The position numbers and the translations under genes were made by a program. Of a stretch of 64,000 nucleotides of DNA, positions 41,867 to 50,569 are shown piece by piece. Position 1 is the stretch's first letter; every line of letters begins with the position of its first letter. The notes under the pieces were generated by a model, which saw only the letters and a list, made by a program, of their open reading frames with translations, made no database searches and was not told where the DNA came from. This DNA is from Nocardia asteroides (GTDB lineage: Bacteria > Actinomycetota > Actinomycetes > Mycobacteriales > Mycobacteriaceae): assembly GCF_900637185.1 (NCBI RefSeq), contig NZ_LR134352.1, positions 2,222,001-2,286,000 on the forward strand. Direction: 5' to 3'.

Positions 41867-42586
41867 TCAGCTGTCGGCCGAATCCCCGGGGAGGCGGTCA
41901 TGGCGCGATTCCTTCTCTGCCACAAGCAGGTACGCCACCATCAGGCGCTTCAGCTCGGCGACGGCGTCGGCGTTGGACTGCTCGTCCTGCACGGAGAAGT
42001 TGAGCATCGAGTAGACGACGTGCACCAGCACCTCGGCCATCATCGTGCGCCGGGCGCGCGGGGTGCGTGGCGTGAGCGGTCGCAGCATCTGCGACACGAC
42101 CTCGGCGAATTCCTTCTCGTGCAGCGCGCCCGTCGCCCGGGTGGACGGCGTGGACTGCATGGCCAGCCACACCTCGCGCCGCGAGGGATCGGTGGTCCAC
42201 AGATTCGCCAGGTGGTCGACGAACTGGTTCATGTGCCGCAGCCAGTCCAGCGAGGGCACCTCGCCGTGGAAGTCGGCCAGCTCACGGGAAACCGCAACGA
42301 GGTCTTGCCGATTGAGCTCGCAGACGATCACGTACTTGTTGGCGAAGAACTGGTAGAGGGTGCCGATGGGCACCTCGGCGCGCTGCGCGACCTCTTCACA
42401 GGTGAACGATTCGAATCCGACCTCGACGAGCAGTTCGCGCGAGGAGGCCAGCAGCGCGTCGAATTTGCGCTTGCTGCGTTCCTGGGTGGGCCGCTTGCGC
42501 GGCATGAGCTCCTGCGGATCGTCCTGCAACTCCAGCGCAGGGTCCGGACGGCTCTGCTTGGACCGGGCCTGCGCATGTACCTCCAC
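41867..42586 (-). CDS. TetR-family regulator next to acpS
   Basis: A 239-residue TetR protein. The DNA-binding domain starts near residue 32 (TQERSKRKFDALLASSRELL) and has FTCEEVAQRAEVPIGTLYQF. The C-terminal domain (DWLRHMNQFVDHLANLWTTD) resembles a TetR_C_-type ligand pocket. It does not look like M. tuberculosis FasR (Rv3208) as I recall it. GTG 42586 is used; ATG 42505 (MPRKRPTQERSK) is an equally natural start. Position suggests a lipid link but gives no proof. Confidence 0.83.
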   Translation of the reverse strand: MEVHAQARSKQSRPDPALELQDDPQELMPRKRPTQERSKRKFDALLASSRELLVEVGFESFTCEEVAQRAEVPIGTLYQFFANKYVIVCELNRQDLVAVSRELADFHGEVPSLDWLRHMNQFVDHLANLWTTDPSRREVWLAMQSTPSTRATGALHEKEFAEVVSQMLRPLTPRTPRARRTMMAEVLVHVVYSMLNFSVQDEQSNADAVAELKRLMVAYLLVAEKESRHDRLPGDSADS

Positions 42587-42699
42587 CCATCCAGGCTAGC
42601 GGTATACACACATCCACGACACGCGTCTACCGACAGCGTGTCAACAACTGGGAGAAATAGGTCCCATCCGCGCCGCGGCTGGTGACGAATCATCAGATG

Positions 42700-42742
42700 A
42701 GCGTGCGTGCATCCGCACGCTTATTCGCGGCGATCTCGCCGC
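42700..42742. promoter_or_regulatory. Two adjacent perfect dyads upstream of the membrane-anchored protein
   Basis: AGCGTGCG/CGCACGCT (42700-42721, loop of 6) and GCGGCGA-TC-TCGCCGC (42727-42742) stand side by side, 75 to 117 bases before the GTG at 42817. They may be a terminator remnant for readthrough or operators; the first is followed by TTATT. Confidence 0.4.
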
Positions 42743-42816
42743 AACCGACCTATCGCGAAGTGATGGGCCCCGTGCGGTCCCGTCCCGCATCGTTTCGCAC
42801 AGGGAAGGCTTGACTT

Positions 42817-44052
42817 GTGGCTGCAGGATCTGTGATCACCCTCGGTGTCAGTACCGAGCGCGGCGCCGTCCACGCGGTGGCCTTCGCCGCGGAAGGCGCC
42901 ACCCTCACCGACCGGATGCTGCTGCGGCGCACGGTGCGTGCCGGCGGGGACGGTAGGGCCGATGTCGCCGCCGCGGTGCAGACCGCGCTCGACACCATGG
43001 CCGCCGAACTCGACGACGAGCACGAGATCGCCGGGGTGGCAGTGAGTTACCGCGACGCGGTCGAGCGCCGCGCCATCGTCACCCGGCTCGCGCCCACGCC
43101 GTGGCGCACCGCTTCGCTGGTCTCGGCCAAGTCGGCGCACCTGTTCGTCGCCGGGGCGATGACCTGGCTCGACGAATTCGAGAATCTGCTGGTCTACGAG
43201 GCGGTGCCGGGTCATCAGGCGATGACGCTCATCGACCCGGGTAGGCAGCGCGTGCTGGCCGCCTCCGCGCAGACCGGCGCGCCCACCCCCGACGCGTTGC
43301 GCGCGGGAGTGTCGGCGGCCTGGGATCAGTTCGAGGCGGCCTCGGTGCGGCCGGGCGCGGTGGTGCTGGTCGGCACGTCCGCCGACGCGCCCGCGGTGCG
43401 CGAGGCGGTCGCCGGATTCGGGGTGCCGGTGCTGCCGTGCCGGCTGGCGCCGTTCGCCCCGGCCGCCGGCGCCGCGCTGGTGGCCCTCGGGGACGCCGTC
43501 GACGTGCCGGTTCCGGTCGCCGCGCAGTCCAAGCGGGGCACCGCGCTGGTCGCCGCGGCCGCGAGCCTGCTGGCGGGCGGATTGGTGGCGGGTGGTTCGT
43601 ACGCGCTGATGAGCGGCGGGCCGCAGGCAGTGGACAACACCGCGGTGTCGTCGGAGCCGGGCGCCGGTCCGGCCGCGCCGGTCGTCCCGCAGGTGCCCGA
43701 GGCCGGGCCGGTCGCCGACACGGGCTCGGGTGAGAGCGGCACCTCGGGCGGCGTCAACTCCGGCAGCGGTCTGCAGGTGAGTCCGGCCGGTGAGCCGTCC
43801 GGCTCGTCGCCCTACGACGTCGTGTCGCCGAACCCGCAGCTCATCGACCCGGGCCAGTTCCCGCTGGAGTACCCCACCCAGCTCTACGGCGACGCGCCAC
43901 AGGACGAGCCGCTGCCGCTGGAACCGGCGGCCCCGATCGTGCCGCAGACGCCCGCCGCGGCGCCGACAGTGCCCGGCACCGGCATCCCGATGGGGATGCA
44001 GCCCGCCCAGGCGCCCGCGCCCGAGGGGCCGAGCTCGGCGTCGGCCGACTGA
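42817..44052 (+). CDS. Membrane-anchored protein with ASKHA-like N-terminal domain and Pro-rich tail
   Basis: A 411-residue protein. Residues 1-235 form a soluble domain (VITLGVSTERGAVHAVAF, later PGAVVLVGTSADAPAVREAV) reminiscent of the DUF7159-type, acetate-kinase-like fold found in mycobacterial proteins; the resemblance is weak. One membrane helix follows (about 243-266), then a Pro/Gly/Ser-rich outside tail to the end. A link to cell-envelope assembly is possible but unproved. GTG 42817 is chosen. Confidence 0.65.
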   Translation: MAAGSVITLGVSTERGAVHAVAFAAEGATLTDRMLLRRTVRAGGDGRADVAAAVQTALDTMAAELDDEHEIAGVAVSYRDAVERRAIVTRLAPTPWRTASLVSAKSAHLFVAGAMTWLDEFENLLVYEAVPGHQAMTLIDPGRQRVLAASAQTGAPTPDALRAGVSAAWDQFEAASVRPGAVVLVGTSADAPAVREAVAGFGVPVLPCRLAPFAPAAGAALVALGDAVDVPVPVAAQSKRGTALVAAAASLLAGGLVAGGSYALMSGGPQAVDNTAVSSEPGAGPAAPVVPQVPEAGPVADTGSGESGTSGGVNSGSGLQVSPAGEPSGSSPYDVVSPNPQLIDPGQFPLEYPTQLYGDAPQDEPLPLEPAAPIVPQTPAAAPTVPGTGIPMGMQPAQAPAPEGPSSASAD

Positions 44053-44067
44053 TTCCGGCCGCACCCG

Positions 44068-44102
44068 GCGAGGGGCCGCGCGAGATTCGCGCGGCCCCTC
44101 GC
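44068..44102. terminator. Bidirectional hairpin after the Pro-rich membrane protein
   Basis: GCGAGGGGCCGCGCGA and TCGCGCGGCCCCTCGC form a perfect 16-bp stem with a 3-base loop between convergent genes. It has no T-tract. Confidence 0.75.
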
Positions 44103-44109
44103 TCGTTGG

Positions 44110-44898
44110 TCAGCCGTTGGTGCGGCGCCGGAACAGCGCTCCGGCGCAGACATAACCGACCAGGGCGATCCCGGCGCACCACAGCACGGCGAGCAGCGCG
44201 CTGTTCCCGATCGGCGTACCCATCAGCAGCCCGCGCAGCGTCTCGATGACCGGGGTCACCGGCTGATTGCGGGCGAAGGCGTGCAGCGCCGACGGCATCG
44301 ACTCGGCGGGCACGAACGCGCTGCTCACATAGGGCAGGAACATGAACACGAAGGTGAAGCCGTTGGCGGCCTGCGGGTTACGGGCCAGCAGGCCCAGCGC
44401 CGCGGACAGCCACGACAGCGCGAAGACGAACATCGTCAGCACGCCCGCCACGCCGAGCCAGCGCAGCGGATCGGTGGTGGGCCGGAAGCCGATCAGCACC
44501 GCGACGCCGATGACGATCGCGGAGGTGATCAGATTGCGCAGCACGCTCTCGATCACATGGCCGGTGAGCACGGCCGAGCGCGCGATGGCCATGGTGCGGA
44601 ATCGGTCGATGATGCCGTCGGCCACGTCGGTCGACAGCGCGACCGCGGTCGTCGACGCGCCGAAACCCGCGCACAGCAGGATGATTCCGGGCACCACGTA
44701 GTCGATGTAGGCCCCGGGTCCGACGTCCATCGCGCCGCCGAAGACGTAGACGAACATCAGCAGGATCATCACCGGCAGCGCGATGGTCATGATCATCGTG
44801 TCGGGGGAGCGCACGGTGTGCCGGATATTGCGGTCCAGCATGGTGATCGAGTCCTGGGCGGTGCGCAGGGACCGCAGGGCGGGGGATGGCATGGTCAT
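44110..44898 (-). CDS. ABC-2 type transporter permease, DrrB-like
   Basis: A 262-residue permease with six membrane helices and the ABC-2 loop signature ALSTDVADGIIDRFRTMAIA. The C-terminal part reads PVTPVIETLRGLLMGTP, typical of daunorubicin-type DrrB permeases. It lies 21 bases downstream of its ATPase gene and forms an exporter with it for a hydrophobic drug or lipid. ATG 44898 is used; ATG 44892 is possible. Confidence 0.88.
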   Translation of the reverse strand: MTMPSPALRSLRTAQDSITMLDRNIRHTVRSPDTMIMTIALPVMILLMFVYVFGGAMDVGPGAYIDYVVPGIILLCAGFGASTTAVALSTDVADGIIDRFRTMAIARSAVLTGHVIESVLRNLITSAIVIGVAVLIGFRPTTDPLRWLGVAGVLTMFVFALSWLSAALGLLARNPQAANGFTFVFMFLPYVSSAFVPAESMPSALHAFARNQPVTPVIETLRGLLMGTPIGNSALLAVLWCAGIALVGYVCAGALFRRRTNG

Positions 44899-44918
44899 GG
44901 TCGGTCTCGTTCCGTGGG

Positions 44919-45872
44919 TCAGGCGGCCGCGGCGGGCCGGTGGGCGCCGCCGGTGAGGGCGAAGAAGACGTCGTCGAGGTCGGGGGTGTGCACGGTCAGC
45001 TGTTCGACGGTGATGTCGAGGTCGGCGAACCGGTCGAGCAGGTCCTTGATCTGCGCGGTGCCGCCGCTGGTCGGGATCTGCAGGGTCAGCTCGGCGGGGT
45101 CGGGATGGCCGTCGGGCACGGCCCGGCTCGCCGCGGTGAGCAGCCGGTGGTCGGGGAAGCGCAGCAGCAGATGGCCGCCGGGGACGAGATTCTTGAGCTC
45201 GGCGGGCGTGCCGTCGGCCACGATGACGCCGCCGTCGAGTACCGCGATCCGGTCGGCGAGTTGGTCGGCTTCCTCCAGGTACTGGGTGGTGAGCACGATG
45301 GTCGTGCCGTCGGCCGCGAGCGCCCGGATCGCCGCCCACAGGTCGCGGCGGCTGCGCGGGTCCAGGCCGGTGGTCGGCTCGTCCAGGAAGACCATGCGCG
45401 GCCTGCCCATCAGGCTCATGGCGAGGTCGAGCCTGCGGCGCATGCCGCCCGAGTAGGCGGCCACCGGCCGGTCGGCGGCCTCGACCAGGTCGAAACGCTC
45501 GAGCAGTTCGGCGGTGCGGCGCCGGGTCTCGGCCGTGCCCAGGTGCAGCAGCCTGCCGGTCATCCGCAGGTTCTCGGTGCCGGTGAGCACGCTGTCGACG
45601 GCCGCGTACTGCCCGGTGACGCCGATCAGGCCGCGCACCGTGTCGGCCTCGGCGACCACGTCGTGCCCGAACACCCGGGCGCCACCCTGGTCGGGCCGGA
45701 TCAGGGTGGCGAGGATGCGGACCAGCGTGGTCTTGCCCGCGCCGTTGGGTCCGAGCAGCGCGAAGACCGTGCCCGGCGCGATCTCCAGGTCGAGCTCGGC
45801 CAGGACGACGTGGTCACCGAAGGCCTTGTGGAGCCCGCTGATCGAGAGCGCGGGGATGGGTTCGGATGGCAT
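44919..45872 (-). CDS. ABC transporter ATP-binding protein, DrrA-like
   Basis: A 317-residue ATPase with Walker A GPNGAGKTT, signature YSGGMRRRLDLA and Walker B MVFLDEPTTGLD, plus the extra C-terminal domain usual for DrrA proteins (QLTVHTPDLDDVFFALTGG). It pairs with the permease downstream. ATG 45872 has GGAGAG upstream. Expression is probably governed by the divergent TetR through the operators at 45889-45935. Confidence 0.93.
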   Translation of the reverse strand: MPSEPIPALSISGLHKAFGDHVVLAELDLEIAPGTVFALLGPNGAGKTTLVRILATLIRPDQGGARVFGHDVVAEADTVRGLIGVTGQYAAVDSVLTGTENLRMTGRLLHLGTAETRRRTAELLERFDLVEAADRPVAAYSGGMRRRLDLAMSLMGRPRMVFLDEPTTGLDPRSRRDLWAAIRALAADGTTIVLTTQYLEEADQLADRIAVLDGGVIVADGTPAELKNLVPGGHLLLRFPDHRLLTAASRAVPDGHPDPAELTLQIPTSGGTAQIKDLLDRFADLDITVEQLTVHTPDLDDVFFALTGGAHRPAAAA

Positions 45873-45888
45873 GAGATCTCTCCGATCG

Positions 45889-45935
45889 AGAAACTGTTTA
45901 TGTAATAAACTCAATTTATAGGGTAAACAGTTTCT
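45889..45935. promoter_or_regulatory. Double operator between the ABC exporter and TetR genes
   Basis: AGAAACTGTTTA (45889-45900) and TAAACAGTTTCT (45924-45935) form a perfect 12-bp inverted repeat with a 23-base spacer. Inside, GTTTAT-GTA-ATAAAC (45896-45910) is another perfect dyad. The AT-rich block lies between the two start codons and is a strong candidate for TetR binding and for overlapping promoters. Confidence 0.7.
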
Positions 45936-45990
45936 GGGCGCAAGAGCCGGGGGCGATAGAGTCGAGCGGAGCGGAGGAGGATGCGAGCAG

Positions 45991-46716
45991 ATGACGACGT
46001 CCGGCGATACGGCGCTACCGAGATCGGTCGAGCTGATGTGGGGGCTGGAACAGCCCGGCGCGCGCGGGCCGCGGCGCACCCTCACGCTCGACCAGATCCT
46101 CGACGCCGCTGTCGCGGTGGCCGACGCGGAGGGCTACCCGGCGCTGTCGATGAACCGGGTCGCCAAGGAGCTGGGCTTCACGGCCATGTCGCTGTACCGC
46201 TATGTCGACAGCAAGAACACCCTGATCGATCTGCTGATGGACCGGGTCGTCGGGCCGCCGCCGGAGATCACGGCGGAGCTGCCGTGGCGAACGGGTCTCG
46301 AGCGCTGGGCGCGCGCGGAGTTCGAGCGGCTCGGCCGGCATCCGTGGTGGGTGGACATCCCGCTGAACCGGCCGCCGATGGGGCCCAACAACATGGCCTG
46401 GCTAGACGCGGGCCTGCGGACGCTGGCCGCGACGACCGTGCCGGAGCCGGTGAAGCTGCAGCTGGTGATGAACCTGTCGATGTTCGTGGTGGGCAAGCGG
46501 CGCGCGGTGCGCGACCTGCAGGCGGAGGAGGACAGCGACTTCACCGGGGTGCTGGCGCGGGTACTGGACCCGCGGCGCTTTCCCTCGGTGACGGCCGCAC
46601 TGTCCGCCTCCGCCTTCCTCGCCGACGAGATCGACTGGAGCGAAGCCGATTTCGAATTCGGTCTGGCGCGGATGCTGGACGGCTACGAGGTCTTCATCCG
46701 CACCTTCGCCGGGTAG
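45991..46716 (+). CDS. TetR-family repressor of the ABC exporter
   Basis: A 241-residue protein with a TetR helix-turn-helix (LSMNRVAKELGFTAMSLYRY, then VDSKNTLIDLLMDRV) and a tetracycline-repressor-type C-terminal domain (TetR_C). Regulators of this class typically control drug-efflux genes. It is divergent from the DrrAB-like genes with paired operators between. It abuts the convergent bcp gene with no gap. Confidence 0.9.
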   Translation: MTTSGDTALPRSVELMWGLEQPGARGPRRTLTLDQILDAAVAVADAEGYPALSMNRVAKELGFTAMSLYRYVDSKNTLIDLLMDRVVGPPPEITAELPWRTGLERWARAEFERLGRHPWWVDIPLNRPPMGPNNMAWLDAGLRTLAATTVPEPVKLQLVMNLSMFVVGKRRAVRDLQAEEDSDFTGVLARVLDPRRFPSVTAALSASAFLADEIDWSEADFEFGLARMLDGYEVFIRTFAG

Positions 46717-47190
46717 CTACACCGACAGGTCGCGGCGCAGCTTGGCGACGTGGCCGGTGGCGCGCACGTTGTACTGGGCGAGTTCGATCTTTCCCTGTTC
46801 GTCGACCAGGAAGGTCGAGCGGATGACGCCGGTGACGGTCTTGCCGTACATCATCTTCTCGCCGAACGCGCCCCACTCCTTCAGCACGGTGCGCTCGGGG
46901 TCGGACAGCAGCGGGAAGGTCAGGCCCTCGGCGTCGCGGAACTTGGCCAGCTTGGCCGGCTTGTCCGGCGAGATGCCGATGACGTCGATGCCCGCGCCGC
47001 CGAGTTCGGCCAGGTTGTCGCGGAAATCGCAGGCCTGCTTGGTGCAGCCGGGCGTGCTCGCGGCCGGGTAGAAGTAGACGATCACCTTGCGGCCGCGGTA
47101 GTCCGACAGCGACACGTCCTTGCCGTCGGCGTCGGGCAGCGTGAAATCGGGTGCGGGGTCTCCGGGGGAGAGGCGATGGTTGTCGGTCAC
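46717..47190 (-). CDS. bcp: Thiol peroxidase, BCP/PrxQ type peroxiredoxin
   Basis: A 157-residue peroxiredoxin. [15 protein letters not shown] holds the peroxidatic Cys49 and the resolving Cys54 five residues on, the atypical 2-Cys arrangement of BCP. It reduces hydroperoxides with thioredoxin. GTG 47190 gives the expected start ([16 protein letters not shown]). Bcp also lies near fas and acpS in M. tuberculosis (Rv2521). The DUF3618 gene is divergent. Confidence 0.93.
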   Translation of the reverse strand: MTDNHRLSPGDPAPDFTLPDADGKDVSLSDYRGRKVIVYFYPAASTPGCTKQACDFRDNLAELGGAGIDVIGISPDKPAKLAKFRDAEGLTFPLLSDPERTVLKEWGAFGEKMMYGKTVTGVIRSTFLVDEQGKIELAQYNVRATGHVAKLRRDLSV

Positions 47191-47270
47191 CACCGCACGG
47201 TAACCGACCGGGTCCGGCGACGGCATGGATAGACTCGTCGGCGAGCAGCAGACACATACTGGAGGTGCAG

Positions 47271-47498
47271 GTGGCCAAGGACGACACCGACCGGATCGAG
47301 CGTGAGATCGAGATCGCGCGCGCCCGGTTGGCGACAACGCTCGACGAGTTGGCGGTGCGCGCCGATCCCCAGCGGATCGCGGACGACACCAAGGCGATCG
47401 TGGTCGCCAAGCTGAACGAGCCGAAGGTCAAATACACACTGATCGGCGCGGGCGCCCTCGTAGCGGGCCTGGTCCTGGTCAAGATCTTCCGCCGCTGA
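47271..47498 (+). CDS. DUF3618 small membrane protein
   Basis: A 75-residue protein: a helical N-terminus ([20 protein letters not shown]) with the DUF3618 signature and one membrane helix near 53-72 ending KIFRR. The M. tuberculosis counterpart Rv2520c is next to bcp, as here. GTG 47271 has GGAGG five bases upstream. Function is unknown. Confidence 0.88.
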   Translation: MAKDDTDRIEREIEIARARLATTLDELAVRADPQRIADDTKAIVVAKLNEPKVKYTLIGAGALVAGLVLVKIFRR

Positions 47499-47513
47499 AG
47501 ACCGGCGAACACC

Positions 47514-47551
47514 AGAACCCCCGATGCGGCACCGGCCACATCGGGGGTTCT
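47514..47551. terminator. Hairpin after the DUF3618 gene
   Basis: AGAACCCCCGATG and CATCGGGGGTTCT form a perfect 13-bp stem with a 12-base loop, 15 bases after the stop codon. It is a likely transcription end for the DUF3618 gene. Confidence 0.75.
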
Positions 47552-47575
47552 GTGTAAGACAAACGGCTCCACCAC

Positions 47576-47668
47576 GGGTTTTCGGCCGCCTCGCGCCCGA
47601 GGGGCGAGACGTACCGCCGAAGGCGAAGTATCGCCCCTCGGGCGCGAGGCACCAGGGGCCGAAAACCC
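47576..47668. repeat. 93-bp imperfect palindrome
   Basis: An inner perfect 20-bp inverted repeat (47588-47607 with 47631-47650; core GCCTCGCGCCCGAGGGGCGA) has a 23-base loop. An outer 12-bp arm, GGGTTTTCGGCC (47576-47587), pairs with GGCCGAAAACCC (47657-47668) across a 6-base bulge. Together 32 pairs form. It lies between the DUF3618 terminator and the end of the excalibur gene. It is far larger than the terminators nearby and may be a REP or MITE-like element. Confidence 0.6.
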
Positions 47669-47689
47669 CGCGGCGCCAGCCGCCGAAAA

Positions 47690-47986
47690 CTACTGCGTGG
47701 GGCAGGCCAGGCCGTCGCCGTCGGGGTCCAGGTGCGGGGAGTAGCCGGCTTCGCCACGGAACAGGGGGGCGCGGCCCTGCGCGTAGGCGTCGTCGCAGCT
47801 GCGGAAGGCGCCGCCGGCCGAGCCGGACTGGACCAGGTTGGCCGAGCCGGTCGCGCCGAGGAGCGAGTCGAAGCTGGAGGAGCCGGTGCCCGCGGAGCCG
47901 GTGGGCACGTTGGCATGGGCGGCGGGGACGGCCAGCAGGGACAGGCCTGCGGCGGCGAGGCTGACGGTGAGCCGGCGAACGTTCAT
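47690..47986 (-). CDS. Secreted excalibur calcium-binding domain protein
   Basis: A 98-residue exported protein: signal peptide about 1-25 (SLAAAGLSLLAVPAAHA), a Gly/Ser linker, and a C-terminal excalibur domain with FRSCDDAYAQGRAPLFRGE and the DxDxDGxxC motif DPDGDGLACP. This domain binds calcium and is common on actinobacterial surface proteins. ATG 47986 has GAGGA upstream. The 93-bp palindrome lies just downstream. Confidence 0.88.
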   Translation of the reverse strand: MNVRRLTVSLAAAGLSLLAVPAAHANVPTGSAGTGSSSFDSLLGATGSANLVQSGSAGGAFRSCDDAYAQGRAPLFRGEAGYSPHLDPDGDGLACPTQ

Positions 47987-48040
47987 GAATTCCTCGATGT
48001 CTGCTGCGGTTCGGTTGTGGGCCCGGACACTTGACGCCGC

Positions 48041-48075
48041 GGGCGGCCCCGTCAACCTTCACGACGGGGCCGCCC
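48041..48075. terminator. Hairpin downstream of the pirin gene
   Basis: GGGCGGCCCCGTC and GACGGGGCCGCCC form a perfect 13-bp stem; TTGAC (48031) and GTCAA (48079) extend it outside a mismatch. It lies 49 bases beyond the pirin stop on the minus strand. Confidence 0.65.
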
Positions 48076-48123
48076 GTTGTCAACCGCGCGGGACCCTACC
48101 GCGGCACCGTGAACTCCGGTCGG

Positions 48124-49101
48124 TTATTCACCCAGCCGTCGCCCGGTCCGGTGTTCGGCCGGGACGGTGCCCATGCGGCCCGCCTGGAAATCCTCCATGG
48201 CCTCGATGATCTCCTCGCGGGTGTTCATCACGAAGGGCCCGTACTGGATCACCGGTTCGCGCAACGGGATTCCGCCGAGCAGCAGGACCTCGAGATCGCC
48301 GGTGCTGCTGTGCTGGCTGGTGTCGGCGGTCAGGGTGATCGCGTCGCCCTTGCCGAACACCACCAGCTGTCCGGCGCTGATCGGCCTGCGGTCGACGCCG
48401 ACGGTGCCGGTACCAGAGAGCACGTAGGCCATGGCGGTGTAGTCCTTGGGCCACGGCGTCTCGAGCTGCGCGCCGGGGACGAGCGAGGCGTGCGCGTAGG
48501 CGATGGGGGTGTAGGTGGAGCCCGGACCGGCGAAGCCGCCCAGCTCACCGGCGATGACGCGGACCAGCGCGCCGCCGTCGTGCGAGCTGACCAGGGTGAG
48601 TTCGCCCGCGCGCAGGTCCTGGTAGCGCGGGGTGGCGAACTTGTTCGCCCGTGGCAGGTTGACCCACAGCTGGATGCCGTGGAAGGTGCCGCCGGAGATG
48701 ACCAGCTTCTCCTCGGGCAGTTCGTCGTGCAGCATGCCGGAGCCCGCGGTCATCCACTGGGTGTCGCCCTCGCTGATGACGCCGCCGCCACCCTGGGAGT
48801 CGTGGTGGACCATGGTCCCGTCGAGCATGTAGGTGACGGTCTCGAAACCGCGGTGCGGATGCCAGGGCGCGCCCTTGGCCTCGTAGGGCTCGTAGGCCAC
48901 CGGGCCCATCTGGTCGAGCAGGATGAACGGGTCTGCCGCGCGCAGGTCGACGCTGGGGAACGGGCGGGTGACCTCGAAGCCCGCGCCTTCGCGCTGCCGC
49001 GTGGCGGTGACGATCTGGCGGACGGGTCGCTGGGTCTCGGTGACATCGGGACGGGGCAGCCGGGGCAGCACCATGATGTCGTCGACGGTGATTGCGGGCA
49101 T
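48124..49101 (-). CDS. Pirin-family cupin protein
   Basis: A 325-residue bicupin. The N-terminal cupin has the pirin metal site (WHPHRGFETVTYML, then HHDSQ and a later Glu in SGMLHDELPEE), and PGSTYTPIAYAHASLVPGAQ belongs to the second barrel. Some pirins are quercetinases or redox-linked co-regulators. ATG 49101 is chosen. It is divergent from a MarR gene that probably controls it. Confidence 0.9.
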   Translation of the reverse strand: MPAITVDDIMVLPRLPRPDVTETQRPVRQIVTATRQREGAGFEVTRPFPSVDLRAADPFILLDQMGPVAYEPYEAKGAPWHPHRGFETVTYMLDGTMVHHDSQGGGGVISEGDTQWMTAGSGMLHDELPEEKLVISGGTFHGIQLWVNLPRANKFATPRYQDLRAGELTLVSSHDGGALVRVIAGELGGFAGPGSTYTPIAYAHASLVPGAQLETPWPKDYTAMAYVLSGTGTVGVDRRPISAGQLVVFGKGDAITLTADTSQHSSTGDLEVLLLGGIPLREPVIQYGPFVMNTREEIIEAMEDFQAGRMGTVPAEHRTGRRLGE

Positions 49102-49174
49102 GGGATGCGCCTCCTGGACGGATCTGCGGTCTCTTTGTTTCCATGTCAACCAAATGGGTTCTAGGATCATTCCC

Positions 49175-49639
49175 GTGACTCGATGGTTGTCCGACGAAGA
49201 GCAGCAGACCTGGCAGGCCTACATCCGCATGCGGCAGCGGCTCGACGCCGCGATCAACGCGGGCCTGGCCGAACACGGGCTGTCGATGGCCGACTACGAG
49301 CTGATGGTGCCGCTGTCGGCCACGCCGAACGGCTGCATGCGGGCCAAGGAACTGGCTGGCGAGGTGTGCTGGGACAAGTCGCGGCTGTCCAAGCAGCTGG
49401 CCCGGATGGCCGCCCGCGGACTCGTCGACCGGCGGCCCGCCGAGGACGACGCCCGCGGGATCGTGGTCTCGCTGACCGAGGCGGGCCGGGCGCTGCTCGG
49501 GCGCGCCGCGCCCGAACACGTGGAACTGGTGCGGGAGGTGTTCGTCGACCGGCTGACCCAGCGTGAGAGCACCGCGATCCGGTCGCTGTCGGAGAAGGTG
49601 ATCGCGGCCAGCGACAACCGAACGGCATTGCCGGGTTAA
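49175..49639 (+). CDS. MarR-family regulator
   Basis: A 154-residue winged-helix protein with the MarR pattern LSMADYELMVPLSATPNGCM, KELAGEVCWDKSRLSKQLAR and MAARGLVDRRPAEDDARG. It has Cys residues at about 57 and 67 that could sense oxidants. GTG 49175 is used; an in-frame ATG at 49154 is possible. The 73-base gap to pirin has AACC-N5-GGTT (49148-49160), a weak operator candidate. Confidence 0.88.
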   Translation: MTRWLSDEEQQTWQAYIRMRQRLDAAINAGLAEHGLSMADYELMVPLSATPNGCMRAKELAGEVCWDKSRLSKQLARMAARGLVDRRPAEDDARGIVVSLTEAGRALLGRAAPEHVELVREVFVDRLTQRESTAIRSLSEKVIAASDNRTALPG

Positions 49640-49702
49640 CGAATTCGCGCGCGTCGTCGATGCATCGGTCGAGGGTCGGGCTCGTCGAATCGAGGGGTGG
49701 CT

Positions 49703-50506
49703 ATGACTGTCGTTCGCGCACGGGTGGCCGGTGCGGTGGGTGCGGCGCTGATCGTCGTGCTCGCCGGGTGTTCGTCCGCGTCGGAGGACACCGCGACGCC
49801 GACCACCACGTCCCCGGCCACCGCCCAACCGGAGACGCCGTCCGCCACGACCGATCCGGGCACCACCGTGCCGTCCCCGTCCGCCACCACCTCGACGGCC
49901 GCTCCCGCGACATCGACTGGTGCGCCGTCCGGCCCGGCGACCACCGTCGTCTCGGTGGTCGCGGTGGACGCCGCCGGTCAGCCCGCCGACGGATTCACCG
50001 TCACCAGCCCCGACCCGTTCGGCGCCCTGGACTGCCGATACGCCCAGGCCGGCCGCTCGGGCAATACCGCGGGCATCTACTCCGGCTGCGGCGCCTCCGC
50101 CGACTCTGCCGACGTCTGCTGGGCGCCACCCGGCAACACCACCCTGCTGTGCGCGAACGATCCCTGGCAGCGGACCCTGCGCCGCTACACCGTGACACCG
50201 CAGCTCACCCCGGTCGGGCGCACCGAATCGCCCGAGCCGTGGGCACTGGAACTGGCCGACGGCAGGCACTGCCGCATCCGCGTCGGCGGCGCGTGGGGTG
50301 GCCGCTCCGACGGCCTGGTCGGCGCGTACTCCTGCGACGGCGGACACGATGTGGTGCTCCAACCCGCCGAGGCGCGCACCGCGATCGATACCTCGTCGAG
50401 CACCTGGACGGTGCGGGTCGGCCCGCTGGGCTCGGGCAACCCCGACTTCCCACCCCCGCTGGTGGTCGCCGTCCGCACGGCGTATTTCGCGGCGGCCGCG
50501 AGCTGA
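49703..50506 (+). CDS. Lipoprotein with Thr/Pro-rich linker
   Basis: A 267-residue lipoprotein. The lipobox is VLAGC (lipidated Cys near 23), followed by a Ser/Thr/Pro linker to about residue 75 and a Cys-containing globular domain (DCRYAQAGRSGNTAGIYSGC, and later Cys residues that may form disulphides). No family is recognised. ATG 49703 is preferred over an in-frame GTG at 49697 because the GAGGGG site would otherwise abut the start. Confidence 0.75.
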   Translation: MTVVRARVAGAVGAALIVVLAGCSSASEDTATPTTTSPATAQPETPSATTDPGTTVPSPSATTSTAAPATSTGAPSGPATTVVSVVAVDAAGQPADGFTVTSPDPFGALDCRYAQAGRSGNTAGIYSGCGASADSADVCWAPPGNTTLLCANDPWQRTLRRYTVTPQLTPVGRTESPEPWALELADGRHCRIRVGGAWGGRSDGLVGAYSCDGGHDVVLQPAEARTAIDTSSSTWTVRVGPLGSGNPDFPPPLVVAVRTAYFAAAAS

Positions 50507-50569
50507 TCGGAACCTCGCCGCGGCCGTCACGGTCCGCGGGCCCGACCGTTCGGCGCGCGGTCTACCCGC

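Noticed and set aside
41867..42586. Assignment of the TetR gene next to acpS as FasR.
   Set aside because: Its sequence does not resemble M. tuberculosis FasR (Rv3208) as I recall it; position alone is not enough.
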